Origin: Sphaerochaeta halotolerans
GTDB lineage: Bacteria > Spirochaetota > Spirochaetia > Sphaerochaetales > Sphaerochaetaceae
Length of the DNA stretch: 64,000 nt
Direction of reading: 5' to 3'
Assembly (NCBI RefSeq): GCF_003429665.1
Contig: NZ_QUWK01000001.1
Span: 1-64,000 of the forward strand
Shown: positions 51,652 to 60,982 of the stretch, piece after piece
Layout of the letters: the number at the start of each line of letters is the position of its first letter
Position numbering within the stretch: position 1 is the first letter of the stretch
Translations under genes and position numbers: made by a program
The notes under the pieces: generated by a model
The model's input: the letters and a program-made list of their open reading frames with translations, nothing else
Databases searched by the model: none
Told to the model about the DNA's origin: nothing

Positions 51652-53307
51652 ATGGCATATGAAGTAACAGCTACCAGGAAACGCCCCCAGTCTTTTGACA
51701 GACTTGTTGGTCAGGAATTCGTGGTATCAACCATTAAACATTCAATCGAACAAGGAAGAATTGCTCACGCCTATCTATTCAGTGGACCAAGAGGTGTAGG
51801 AAAGACTTCATCGGCCCGTATACTGGCAAGGGCATTGAACTGTGAACAAGGGCCAACTGCCACCCCTTGTGGTGTTTGTTCCAACTGTCGTGAAATCACC
51901 CAAGGAAACAGCGTTGATGTTATCGAAATCGATGGTGCAAGCAATACAAGTGTCAATGATATCCGGCAGATCAAAGACGAGGTCCTTTTCCCTCCCCAGA
52001 CCAGCAAGTACAAGATTTATATCATCGATGAAGTCCATATGCTCTCCACCAGCGCTTTCAATGCACTGCTGAAAACCATTGAAGAGCCCCCTGCATACAT
52101 CATCTTTATTTTTGCAACCACAGAGCTGCAAAAAGTACCGGCTACCATCCGCTCCCGTTGTCAGCAGTTTCATTTCCAGCTTATCGACTTGGACACCATA
52201 AAAAGCAGTTTGAGAGAGGCTGCAACCGAGTTGGAAGTTGAAGCCGATGATGATGCCCTGTTCTGGATTGCAAAGGAGTCTACCGGCTCCATGCGTGACG
52301 CCTACACGCTCTTCGACCAGGTGGTCTCCTTCAGCCAGGGGCACATCACCATGGAGAAAATCAGCAGCAAGCTGGGCTTGGTAGGCGTCGACCAGATAGC
52401 ACAAATTGTCTCCTACCTTCTGGAAGAACACACCGACCAGGCGCTACTGGCAGTCCAGGACCTACTCCAAGCAGGTGTATCGGTAGAACAGTGCATAAAG
52501 GATTTCACCCTCTTCTTCAGAAGTCTGTTATTTATCAAGGCAGGAATACACGATGATGCAATCCTTGGAGTGCAATCAGACAGGATCCCACTTGCGCTGA
52601 GAAACGCATACTCGAGTGAACAACTGGAAGCTGCCATTGAGTTGCTTCTTAAACTCTACCGGGAGATTCGGTACTCCCTGAACCCAAGGTTTGAACTCGA
52701 GTTATTCATTTCCCGAATAGGAAGCCTTCCTTCTCTTGCTTCACCAACAACCTTGGTGAAAAAGATTACCCAGATGCGGGATGAGTTGCTCTCAGGAGCA
52801 GTGAAACTCCCGCCAAAAAAGCTCGAAGTACAACCTGACCTTATTGCCACGAACCAGATGATTAAACCCAGTACAAAGGCTGTCCCATCCAGCAGTGTTG
52901 CTGCAATCGAGACGAGAAATGAGGAGGCCAAAGAGCAGAGCGATCCTGTAAAGCCAGCGCCTGTAGTGAGCCGCCCATTCACCAAGGGAGATCTCCCTGC
53001 CTTGGTAAGCAGGCTCTCCAGTACGCCATTGCTCAGCCAAGTGGCCCAGGCAATTACCGATGTAGGCCATGAAGAGGGGGTATTGAACCTTACCTTCTCA
53101 ACTGCTTTCTGCCAGAACAAGGCAGAAGAAAGTGCTGAGAAGTTCAGATCTTTGATCAAAGAGATATCAGGTTTTGATGGACCAATCCGTTTCCACTGCC
53201 TTGAGACAGAAAAACAGGAAGAGACTCCACAGACTGAAGATTCAGTAGTCTCAAAGATAGCCTCGATATTCCGAGGAGAGATTACCCAACAAACCAATGA
53301 AATGTAA
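51652..53307 (+). CDS. dnaX: DNA polymerase III subunit gamma/tau
   Basis: Clamp-loader ATPase of 551 residues. The AAA+ module (about 1-225) has RPQSFDRLVGQEFVV, Walker A GPRGVGKTS, four zinc-binding cysteines in the CGVCSNC region, Walker B YIIDEVHML, sensor 1 ATTELQKVPATIRSRC and sensor 2 GSMRDAYTLFDQ. Domain III follows to about 365. A Pro/Ser/Glu-rich linker leads to a C-terminal domain of about 120 residues. GAGGAG precedes the ATG. The order dnaX-ybaB-recR is the widespread bacterial arrangement. Confidence 0.96.
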   Translation: MAYEVTATRKRPQSFDRLVGQEFVVSTIKHSIEQGRIAHAYLFSGPRGVGKTSSARILARALNCEQGPTATPCGVCSNCREITQGNSVDVIEIDGASNTSVNDIRQIKDEVLFPPQTSKYKIYIIDEVHMLSTSAFNALLKTIEEPPAYIIFIFATTELQKVPATIRSRCQQFHFQLIDLDTIKSSLREAATELEVEADDDALFWIAKESTGSMRDAYTLFDQVVSFSQGHITMEKISSKLGLVGVDQIAQIVSYLLEEHTDQALLAVQDLLQAGVSVEQCIKDFTLFFRSLLFIKAGIHDDAILGVQSDRIPLALRNAYSSEQLEAAIELLLKLYREIRYSLNPRFELELFISRIGSLPSLASPTTLVKKITQMRDELLSGAVKLPPKKLEVQPDLIATNQMIKPSTKAVPSSSVAAIETRNEEAKEQSDPVKPAPVVSRPFTKGDLPALVSRLSSTPLLSQVAQAITDVGHEEGVLNLTFSTAFCQNKAEESAEKFRSLIKEISGFDGPIRFHCLETEKQEETPQTEDSVVSKIASIFRGEITQQTNEM

Positions 53308-53322
53308 GCGAGGAACCTTAGT

Positions 53323-53640
53323 ATGGATATGAACCCTTTTGAACTCTTGAAAAACATGAAAGGTATTCAAGAGAATGTGAAGAAAATGCAGGAAATGCTT
53401 CCCACCATTACAGCAACAGGGAGTGCTGGAGCAGGCATGGTTGAAGTGACTATCAACGGAAAGTTCATTGTAACTGATATACATATCGAAAAGGATATTG
53501 TTGACCCGGATGATTTGCAGACCCTTCAGGTATTGTTGACCAGTGCCTTCAACGACGCATCAGCAAAAATCCAGCAAAAGATCCAGAGTGAGGGCATGAA
53601 ATATGCCGGTCCTTTGGGTGCATTGACCCCACAGGCCTAG
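53323..53640 (+). CDS. ybaB: YbaB/EbfC nucleoid-associated protein
   Basis: 105-residue DNA-binding protein of the YbaB/EbfC family. FELLKNMKGIQENVKKMQEML forms the N-terminal helix. GSAGAGMVEVTINGKFIVTDIHIEKD is the conserved strand region with the GxGxVxVxxNG motif. The C-terminal helix and a short tail follow. It sits 15 bases after dnaX and 2 bases before recR. EbfC in Borrelia, another spirochaete, binds DNA broadly and sequence-preferentially. Confidence 0.95.
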   Translation: MDMNPFELLKNMKGIQENVKKMQEMLPTITATGSAGAGMVEVTINGKFIVTDIHIEKDIVDPDDLQTLQVLLTSAFNDASAKIQQKIQSEGMKYAGPLGALTPQA

Positions 53641-53642
53641 TC

Positions 53643-54233
53643 ATGACAGCATTGGAAAACCTTATCCAAACCCTTTCCCGTCTCCCGGGCATCGGCCCAA
53701 AGAGTGCATCCAGACTTGCCTACCACCTGATAAAAACCGAGAAGCGTTATAATCAGAACCTCAGCCAAGCAATCGCCACCATCCAGGACCGGATTTTCCC
53801 CTGTTCAATATGTGGAAGCTTTACAGAAACTGATCCTTGTCCTGTATGCAGTGATGCTTCCCGGGATAGAAGCCTGCTGTGCGTGGTGGAGGAACCTCAG
53901 GATGTGCTGACCATCCAATCAAGTGGGGCATATAATGGTTTGTATCATGTGCTTGGGGGTGCGATCAGCCCGCTTGATGGCATCGGGCCTGAGCAGCTCT
54001 CATTCTCCCGCCTCCTGCAGCGCATCAAGGAGGGTCAATTCACTGAATTGATTATAGCCACAAACCCAACAGAAGAGGGTGACACAACGGCTCTCTACAT
54101 CAGACATATACTCAAGGATTATAAGGAACTCTCCATTACACGGCTGGCCAGCGGCCTGCCAATTGGTGGAGATCTGGAATATGCGGATCGAATTACCTTG
54201 GCAAGATCCTTACGGGGAAGGGTGACGTTCTAG
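53643..54233 (+). CDS. recR: Recombination protein RecR
   Basis: 196-residue recombination mediator acting with RecO/RecF at gapped DNA. The N-terminal helix-hairpin-helix (LSRLPGIGPKSASRLAYHLI) is followed by a C4 zinc finger (CSICGSFTETDPCPVC) at about 57-72. The Toprim domain has LCVVEEPQDVLTIQ and TNPTEEGDTTALYI, and the C-terminal ARSLRGRVTF completes a normal-length RecR. The stop overlaps the convergent DnaJ-domain gene by four bases. Confidence 0.96.
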   Translation: MTALENLIQTLSRLPGIGPKSASRLAYHLIKTEKRYNQNLSQAIATIQDRIFPCSICGSFTETDPCPVCSDASRDRSLLCVVEEPQDVLTIQSSGAYNGLYHVLGGAISPLDGIGPEQLSFSRLLQRIKEGQFTELIIATNPTEEGDTTALYIRHILKDYKELSITRLASGLPIGGDLEYADRITLARSLRGRVTF

Positions 54234-54997
54234 CGGATTCCGCGCTCCTTCTTGATAGCATCATACGCATCCTGGATTTCCCGGAACTTTGCAGTAGCAT
54301 GCCCCAAGAACTCTTCTCCCATGCCTTTGGAAGCAAGGGTGTCTGGATGGAACTCGATGCTGAGCTTCCGGTAGGCTCGTTTCACTTCATCATCAGTAGC
54401 AGTACGAGGGATATTGAGAATAGCATATGCCTTGTCCGATGCATCACTGCAACCACCATAGCGATTACAAAGCATCTCTACAAAGCTATCACTCAGGCGG
54501 AAAATCTTTGCAGCCCGCCTGATCATCTCTTCTTCTTCACGGTTGATCGTACCATCGGCAGCAGCAACACGATAGAAGATATCGATCATCAACTGCAAGA
54601 TGTTTGGTGCCTGGCTAAAGTTCTGATAGAACTGCGAAGCAAACTGGTCGAACGTCCCGCCACCGGTAAGTGCGGTATCGAAGACTCGCATGGCAGCCTC
54701 TTCTTCACGATACCCCAAACGAAGGTCTTGACGAATAAACTCCAACACTTTTTGACGCTCATGTGATGATACCGAGCCATCAGAGGACGCAATCCTTGCA
54801 AGCATCGAAAATGCACCCACGAAAAAGAGCATTTGCTCTCTATCAAGGGTGGTATAGGTGCTTTTTGTTGCCTGTGTGGATCCTACATCTCCGGCCTTGT
54901 CAAACATATGGCCGAACGCGATACCAGCAATCATCCCCAAAGGTCCTCCGAACATAAAGCCGAAGGTACCCCCAAACAGTTTACCAAGCCACGCCAT
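54230..54997 (-). CDS. DjlA-like TerB/DnaJ membrane co-chaperone
   Basis: 255 residues. The N-terminus MAWLGKLFGGTFGFMFGGPLGMIAGIAFG is a Gly-rich membrane segment as in DjlA. Residues about 50-175 form a TerB domain (acidic DGSVSSHERQKVLEF and DGTINREEEEMI repeats). Residues about 188-255 form a J domain with the HPD tripeptide (EFHPDTLASKG). It would present clients to DnaK near the membrane. It ends convergently with recR and starts three bases after the stop of the upstream glycosidase-like gene. Confidence 0.9.
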   Translation of the reverse strand: MAWLGKLFGGTFGFMFGGPLGMIAGIAFGHMFDKAGDVGSTQATKSTYTTLDREQMLFFVGAFSMLARIASSDGSVSSHERQKVLEFIRQDLRLGYREEEAAMRVFDTALTGGGTFDQFASQFYQNFSQAPNILQLMIDIFYRVAAADGTINREEEEMIRRAAKIFRLSDSFVEMLCNRYGGCSDASDKAYAILNIPRTATDDEVKRAYRKLSIEFHPDTLASKGMGEEFLGHATAKFREIQDAYDAIKKERGIR

Positions 54998-55000
54998 AAT

Positions 55001-56425
55001 CTACAGCTTGTCGATCAACATCGAGCATTTGCCGGACGGAATTGGAAGAGTCTTCTTCTTTTTCTCCCCAAGGATCTCGATGGTGAAGTAATAGAGCTTT
55101 TCGCTCTCAAGACGAATTTCCCAGCCACGGTCTGTCTTGTTGCTGAGAATAGTAATCATATTGCGTTTCAGGGAGAGATTCTCTATTCCCATAGCCTCAA
55201 GGGAGGGCATTACCCAGTCCACAGTCTTTCGGGGAAGAGAAATATTCAACCCGATGATGTTCTCAATCATCAAGGTAATGGTGACCACTCCTGCATAGGG
55301 CATTAATCGTCTACGCGGGAAGTCAGGAATCTCATCTGTCTTGGAGAATCCCTCCTTGTTTGGAAGGTATGCTTCCCACACATCACCTATGGTTTCAGCA
55401 TCGGGATGCAGAGTATCAAGCAAGAAATACATGTGTCTAATGGCACACTCCCTTGCAAAAATGAACTCGTTGAATTTTTCCAAGCCCTTGATCACCATAT
55501 AGGTATTAATTGGAACAACGCCGCCACAATAGCCATTGCCTTCCTCGCTGAACACAGGAGAAGAGACCGGAACGCTTGGGAACGGGTTATCGGTCCCAAA
55601 CTCTTTCGGATCCTTAAGGTACTCGATCAAGTAAGCAGCTCGCTCATCATTGGGAATCTCCGCGAGCATTGTCCAATACGCACCGATATACTTAGTATTG
55701 ATACGGTTTTCCTTGATATCCAAATCATAGTAGAAATTGGTATCAGGATCCCACATCATACTGTTTATCCTCGTCTTCAAGGAGAAGTAAATCCGTTTGT
55801 AACGGAAACTCAACTCCTTGTCATTGAGAATATCACCGATTGCGGACATGTACAGTGCATTAACTGCAAGCTGAGCATTGAAGTCTAATGGATAGTACAC
55901 ATGGTCACGGGGAATATTACCACTCTGACATGCTTCGATAGGTACAGAGTAGAGCCCATTGGGCTTTTGGAACGTAGCCTGGATCCAAGAGAAGTATCGC
56001 TCCAGTACGGGAACGATCTCCTTCAGCCTTTTCTTGTTTCCAATCTTATGGTAAAAGCCATGTTCAACATAGGCAAAAAGAGGGGGAAAAATCCCTTCAG
56101 GGTTTGCTGCCGTAAAGACAGGCTTCCCATCCTCAATGGAGTACTCACCGCGAATAGCACCATTTGCTTCCTGTTTCTGGTAGAAATAGTCGAGCATGGG
56201 GAACGGCGAGTTATTCTGGTTGCTATACACCAGAAAAAGAGAAGAGAAACAGGATAAATACTGATTGAAGGTTGTCTGGCCAGGGTATGAAAGATAGGAA
56301 CCGTTCATGCCATTGGCTTCGGTTCCTTGCTTCCAAAGTTCGTCTATCCATACCCAAGACCTGTCATACATGTCGACAAAATCTTGATCATAAAAATGTA
56401 CGAACGGCACCATATCCTTTATCAA
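55001..56425 (-). CDS. Trehalase/GH63-like (alpha/alpha)6-barrel glycosidase
   Basis: 474-residue cytoplasmic protein (no signal peptide) with the helical barrel pattern of trehalase, GH63 and MGH1-like enzymes. WSWVWIDELWKQG-like and YLSYPGQTTFNQY lie near the N-terminus. YPLDFNAQLAVNALYM and NSMMWDPDTNFYYDLD are in the middle, the latter being the family's MWD...YD motif. GGVVPINTYMVIKGLEKF and WEAYLPNKEG come later. The start is TTG at 56425, where TAAGGAG lies eight bases upstream. A trehalose, mannosyl or glucosyl substrate cannot be chosen from sequence. Confidence 0.75.
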   Translation of the reverse strand: MIKDMVPFVHFYDQDFVDMYDRSWVWIDELWKQGTEANGMNGSYLSYPGQTTFNQYLSCFSSLFLVYSNQNNSPFPMLDYFYQKQEANGAIRGEYSIEDGKPVFTAANPEGIFPPLFAYVEHGFYHKIGNKKRLKEIVPVLERYFSWIQATFQKPNGLYSVPIEACQSGNIPRDHVYYPLDFNAQLAVNALYMSAIGDILNDKELSFRYKRIYFSLKTRINSMMWDPDTNFYYDLDIKENRINTKYIGAYWTMLAEIPNDERAAYLIEYLKDPKEFGTDNPFPSVPVSSPVFSEEGNGYCGGVVPINTYMVIKGLEKFNEFIFARECAIRHMYFLLDTLHPDAETIGDVWEAYLPNKEGFSKTDEIPDFPRRRLMPYAGVVTITLMIENIIGLNISLPRKTVDWVMPSLEAMGIENLSLKRNMITILSNKTDRGWEIRLESEKLYYFTIEILGEKKKKTLPIPSGKCSMLIDKL

Positions 56426-56718
56426 ATTGGGAACTCCTTAGGTATTCGGTAAACATGAGAAAAACTACATAAGACGCGCATTGTTAAAGATAAACTCTCT
56501 TAGAGGAGAAGTCAATCACATTCATGGTAAGTTTTGGAAACACTCCTCTTTTCCGAAAATCAAACATACAACGTTATAAGCCAATTCCTAATCATTTATA
56601 TAATATCTAATTATTGAATAATTGAAAAGAGCTACTTTTTAGCAAAACTAGAATATGTCTATGATTTTCTCCTATCGAGCTCAACATCTAGACACGGTTT
56701 GCCTAAAAACCCCAACTC
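56426..56718. other. A+T-rich intergenic region
   Basis: About 290 bases between two minus-strand genes. I see no gene or strong hairpin. It should hold the promoter of the glycosidase-like gene and the 3' end of the lipid-kinase-like transcript. Confidence 0.5.
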
Positions 56719-57648
56719 TCAGCAAAATACCGGGAGAATTGCTTCCAAAAGCTTGACAGAAAACTCCATGCAACCTTTGGAAATCTCTTCACCATCTACA
56801 TGGACAGGCATTGGATGATCACTACTGACCATATGCACTTGCTTTACTCTGGAGACACTGAACTCCTTATGCTTTACCTGTCCTCCCTTGAAAAAAGTGA
56901 GAGCCAAAGGAACCAGTTTCCAGCTAGGAATAGGAGCATTGGCATATACCACGTCAAACAATCCATCATCAAAGAGCGCATCAGGCCCCATCAGGAATGC
57001 TGAACCCATTCTTCTCCCATTACATATGGAAAGTTGTTGGGTTTGTAGTTTTTGTGTCCTGCCGTCCAAGGTAAGATCTACCGAATAGGGTGGAGGATAG
57101 TTAATCAAAATCCTGATGAGAGCAAATACATAACTGGGAGTCCCAGAAACATGCTTGAAATCACTGGCAAGGAAATTTACCAGTGGTTCGAATCCGACGC
57201 CAAGCCCATTTACAAAGTATCGTCCCTCAGGATACTTGCCCCCATAGACAATTCCCGCATCAATTGTTCGTTTGGTACCTTGGAGAATAATGGAGCATGC
57301 TTCCGTCAAAGATTTTGGGATTTGCATACCCCAAGCAAAATCGTTACCTCTTCCAATGGGTATTACTCCGAGATTAGGAACAGGCAGCTGTTTTTCTGCT
57401 GCTGCCTTCAACATCCCATTGACCGTCTCGTTGATGGTTCCGTCCCCACCGGCAGCAATGATTGCATCGCGCCTTTCACAGGTTGCCTGCCATGCCAGCT
57501 TCTCTGCTCCTTCGCCCTTCTTGGTATAGACCAGTTCCACATGATTGCCATCCTGAGCAAGCAAGGTCTTGATCATCTCGCCTTGCTTGTTTGCTCTTCC
57601 CTTCGCAGCATGTGGATTCAGAATAACGAAAAGCTCTCGATCGGCCAT
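56719..57648 (-). CDS. YegS/BmrU-type diacylglycerol (lipid) kinase
   Basis: 309-residue lipid kinase of the DAGK catalytic family. ILNPHAAKGRANKQ lies at the N-terminus. AAGGDGTINETVNGML (about 64-79) is the nucleotide-binding GGDGT motif. GVIPIGRGNDFAWGMQIP follows, and a beta-rich C-terminal domain contains the acidic metal site near FDDGLFDVV. It phosphorylates a lipid such as diacylglycerol or phosphatidylglycerol, which cannot be told apart here. It is divergent from the YgiQ gene. Confidence 0.9.
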   Translation of the reverse strand: MADRELFVILNPHAAKGRANKQGEMIKTLLAQDGNHVELVYTKKGEGAEKLAWQATCERRDAIIAAGGDGTINETVNGMLKAAAEKQLPVPNLGVIPIGRGNDFAWGMQIPKSLTEACSIILQGTKRTIDAGIVYGGKYPEGRYFVNGLGVGFEPLVNFLASDFKHVSGTPSYVFALIRILINYPPPYSVDLTLDGRTQKLQTQQLSICNGRRMGSAFLMGPDALFDDGLFDVVYANAPIPSWKLVPLALTFFKGGQVKHKEFSVSRVKQVHMVSSDHPMPVHVDGEEISKGCMEFSVKLLEAILPVFC

Positions 57649-57692
57649 GGCTGTACCCCTTATTCCTATTTACACCCGAGGACCGATGACCT

Positions 57693-59564
57693 ATGATGGG
57701 CGTTGTGAAAACATATGCCCCTCGCACTACATTTCTTCCTACAACGCTAGAAGATTTGCAACAACGGTCCTGGGACCAGATAGACATCGCCTTCATTAGT
57801 GCAGACGCCTACGTCGACCACCCCTCTTTTGCGCTTGCCCTCTTGGCACGTTTATTGGAAAAGGAAGGATATCGTGTGGGTATTATCGCACAACCCGACT
57901 GGAACTCAACAAAAGATTTCCTCAAATTGGGGAAACCCCGTCTATGTTGCCTCATAAGTGGAGGAAATATAGACAGCATGGTCTCCCATTATACCGCCAA
58001 TGTAAAGCCCCGTAGCAAGGACGAATACAGCCCTGGCGGTAAGTCAGGACTGCGCCCTGATCGTCCGACCTTGGTGTATACTGCGAAGGCAAGACAAGCT
58101 TACGGCAAAGACACCCCAATCATCATTGGGGGATTGGAAGCTTCTCTGAGAAGGCTCAGCCACTATGACTACTGGAGTGACAAGGTTCGCAAACCTATTA
58201 TCCTTGATGCAAAGGCAGATCTTTTGGCCTATGGTATGGGAGAGAGACAAATCCTTGAGATTGTCCATCGTCTGGATAGGGGGGAACCTGTCTCTCAGCT
58301 AACGGATATCAAGGGAACTGTGTACGTGGCCAAGCCAAATACCTTTGAAATCCAAGCCGAACCAACGGTCACCCTTCCCTCTTATGAAGAAGTCAGTGAG
58401 CGGGACAAACAGTCCAATACACCGACTGAAGCGGGGAAAAAGGCGTATGCAAAAGCATTTGGCCTGCAGATGCAACAAGAGAACCCTATAGCTGGGAAAA
58501 GAGTCATCCAATCCTGTATGCAACGCATAGTCGTCCAGAATCCACCTGCCCTACCCTTGGAGGAAGCATTCTTTGACGCATTGCATGAACTTCCTTTTAC
58601 CCTCGACGCGCATCCAGACTATGAAAAAGCCGGAGGAGTGCCTGCCTTACAGGAAGTCCAGTTCTCCATCACGAGCAACCGCGGGTGTTTTGGGTCCTGC
58701 TCATTCTGCGCTATCACCAGCCACCAGGGGAGAATGATTCAGACAAGAAGCAAGGAGTCACTGGTAAAGGAAGCCAAACGGATGAGTGAGCACCCTGCAT
58801 TCAAGGGATATATCCATGACCTAGGAGGTCCAACGGCAAACTTCCAAGGCTTGGCTTGCGACAGGCAGCAAACCTATGGGCCCTGTCCAACAAAGGAATG
58901 CCTCTATCCGCTACCCTGTGCGAACTTGAAGGACTACCATGGACGGTATCTCGATGTACTTGAGGCCATTGAGTCACTTCCCGGAATTAAGAAAGTTTTC
59001 ATCAGGAGTGGTATACGCTATGACTATCTCCTGGAGGTGTGTGACGAAAAGACAAGACAACGGTTCATGAACCATCTTGTAAAGCACAATATCAGCGGTC
59101 AGCTCAAGGTTGCTCCCGAACATGTCAGCGACAAGGTGCTTGATGCAATGGGAAAGCCGAGAGCAGCACTATTTGATGAGTTCACCGAACTCTATCAGGA
59201 AACCACAGAGAAAGCAGGGAAGAAACAGTACCTGATACCTTACTTCATTGCTGCCCATCCCGGCAGTACGCTGGAGGATGCCATCACACTGGCCCTATAC
59301 CTGCACAAGCTTCACTTCATTCCTGACCAAGTGCAGGAATTTTATCCAACCCCTGGGACAGTCTCAACCTGTATGTACTATACTGGTCTCGATCCACGAC
59401 CTGGAAAGCGGTTTGCCAGCGTGTATGTCCCCAAAGGACGTGAGAGACATCTGCAGCGCGCCCTTCTGCAATACAACAAGAAAGAAAATCGCCCCTTGGT
59501 TCTTGAAGCCCTGGAAAAAACTCAGAGGAAGGACTTGTCGAGAATACTTCTCACAAGACGGTAA
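57693..59564 (+). CDS. YgiQ-family radical SAM protein
   Basis: 623-residue iron-sulfur protein. The N-terminal domain (about 25-180) resembles the B12-binding-like fold of YgiQ (FISADAYVDHPSFALALLARLLEKEGYRV). The radical SAM core begins near 330 with NRGCFGSCSFCAI, the CxxxCxxC cluster ligands. RSGIRYDYLLE and PYFIAAHPGSTLEDA complete it. A C-terminal DUF3362-like region is short. Function is unknown across the family. A GAGGA stretch precedes the double ATG. The MATE exporter gene follows directly. Confidence 0.93.
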   Translation: MMGVVKTYAPRTTFLPTTLEDLQQRSWDQIDIAFISADAYVDHPSFALALLARLLEKEGYRVGIIAQPDWNSTKDFLKLGKPRLCCLISGGNIDSMVSHYTANVKPRSKDEYSPGGKSGLRPDRPTLVYTAKARQAYGKDTPIIIGGLEASLRRLSHYDYWSDKVRKPIILDAKADLLAYGMGERQILEIVHRLDRGEPVSQLTDIKGTVYVAKPNTFEIQAEPTVTLPSYEEVSERDKQSNTPTEAGKKAYAKAFGLQMQQENPIAGKRVIQSCMQRIVVQNPPALPLEEAFFDALHELPFTLDAHPDYEKAGGVPALQEVQFSITSNRGCFGSCSFCAITSHQGRMIQTRSKESLVKEAKRMSEHPAFKGYIHDLGGPTANFQGLACDRQQTYGPCPTKECLYPLPCANLKDYHGRYLDVLEAIESLPGIKKVFIRSGIRYDYLLEVCDEKTRQRFMNHLVKHNISGQLKVAPEHVSDKVLDAMGKPRAALFDEFTELYQETTEKAGKKQYLIPYFIAAHPGSTLEDAITLALYLHKLHFIPDQVQEFYPTPGTVSTCMYYTGLDPRPGKRFASVYVPKGRERHLQRALLQYNKKENRPLVLEALEKTQRKDLSRILLTRR

Positions 59565-59566
59565 CC

Positions 59567-60934
59567 TTGGTGGAAACAACAATTTCCGAACGTAGGGAGT
59601 TCTATCAGAAAATGGTGACCATCGCCCTGCCGGTGGTCTTTCAAAGCCTACTCACCAACTCCTTATCCTTCGTCGATACTGTGATGATCGGGCAACTCGG
59701 AGAGTCCTCCATTGCAGCTGTTGCTCTGGGGAACCAGATGTTTTTCCTGATCAGTGTCTTGTTCTTTGGCGTCTCTAGTGGCTCTGCAATTTTCCTCTCC
59801 CAGTACTGGGGAGCCAAGAATGAAACAAACATCCAACGGGTACTTGGACTCTCTTTCGCCCTCGCAGGAACTGGAGCACTGCTTTTTGCCTTGGCATCTT
59901 TGTTCATGCCCCGCCAGATCATGCATATCTTCACCACCGAAAGCGAAGTGGTCAACCAAGGCATCGCTTACCTCAGGATTGTCGGCATCAGCTATCTGTT
60001 TACCGCTATCAGCCAAATACTTGCCACAGCGCTGAGGGTCATTGGATATGCAAAGATTCCCTTGCAGGTGGCTCTCTTCTCATTGACCTTGAATGCTGGG
60101 GGGAATTACCTCCTGATTTTTGGTATCGGACCATTTCCTGAACTCGGTGTAGCAGGAGCCGCAATCGCCACCACCATAAGCCGTTTGGTTGAAGTGCTTG
60201 CACTCCTATGGATTGTCTACCATCACCATCCTGTCATTGCTATCAAGAAACGGGATGCATTCCGGTGGAACAAAACCTTTCTGATGCATATCATCCCCAC
60301 CAGCTTGCCAGTAATCATCAATGAATTTTTCTGGGCGCTGGGAATGGCCACCTACAAGGTTGCATACAGCAAGATGGGAATTGAAGCCATCGCTTCCATC
60401 AATGTTGCCGAATCGGTGGGAAACCTCTTCTTTGTCCTGATGATGGGAGTCAGCAATGCCAGTTTAATTATGATCGGGGTCAAGATAGGGGAAAAACAAA
60501 GACACCTTGCCTTGCTCTATGCGAAACGGTTTATCACCACAGCCATCCTGGTGGGCCTCGCCATGGGTGTCTTTGAGTTCCTCTTTGCCCCTCTGTTCAC
60601 CTCCTTCTTCAATATCTCGGAAAGGGTAAGGCAAATGGCAATCTACTGTCTTTCCATCAATGCAGTTTTGCTCCCAATCAAGAGCATCAACATGGTCATT
60701 ATTGTGGGAGTTCTCAGAAGTGGAGGAGATACCAAATACTCCATGTTCGCAGAAATGTTTGGAGTTTGGGCCATCGGGGTTCCTCTTGCTTTCATCGGGG
60801 TTTTCCTTCTCCATCTCAACACCTGGCAACTCTACCTGCTTTTAGGAATGGAAGAGGTCACCAAGCTGTTCCTTGGCCTATACCGTATCAAGAGAGAGGC
60901 ATGGATTAATGACCTGACAGCTACCTTTCATTGA
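59567..60934 (+). CDS. MATE-family multidrug/Na+ exporter
   Basis: 455-residue inner-membrane transporter with about twelve hydrophobic segments in two similar halves. TIALPVVFQSLLTNSLSFVDTVMIGQLGE is the typical first helix, and GVAGAAIATTISRLVEVL and INVAESVGNLFFVLMMG lie in later helices. The start is uncertain: TTG 59567 or GTG 59570 lie two to five bases after the YgiQ stop without a clear ribosome site, and ATG 59612 is an alternative. The substrate is unknown; cationic drugs are usual for the family. Confidence 0.9.
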   Translation: MVETTISERREFYQKMVTIALPVVFQSLLTNSLSFVDTVMIGQLGESSIAAVALGNQMFFLISVLFFGVSSGSAIFLSQYWGAKNETNIQRVLGLSFALAGTGALLFALASLFMPRQIMHIFTTESEVVNQGIAYLRIVGISYLFTAISQILATALRVIGYAKIPLQVALFSLTLNAGGNYLLIFGIGPFPELGVAGAAIATTISRLVEVLALLWIVYHHHPVIAIKKRDAFRWNKTFLMHIIPTSLPVIINEFFWALGMATYKVAYSKMGIEAIASINVAESVGNLFFVLMMGVSNASLIMIGVKIGEKQRHLALLYAKRFITTAILVGLAMGVFEFLFAPLFTSFFNISERVRQMAIYCLSINAVLLPIKSINMVIIVGVLRSGGDTKYSMFAEMFGVWAIGVPLAFIGVFLLHLNTWQLYLLLGMEEVTKLFLGLYRIKREAWINDLTATFH

Positions 60935-60982
60935 CCTAGGTTGCGTATGAACGTATAGTTGTTAATGAAGAGAGGTATCCAT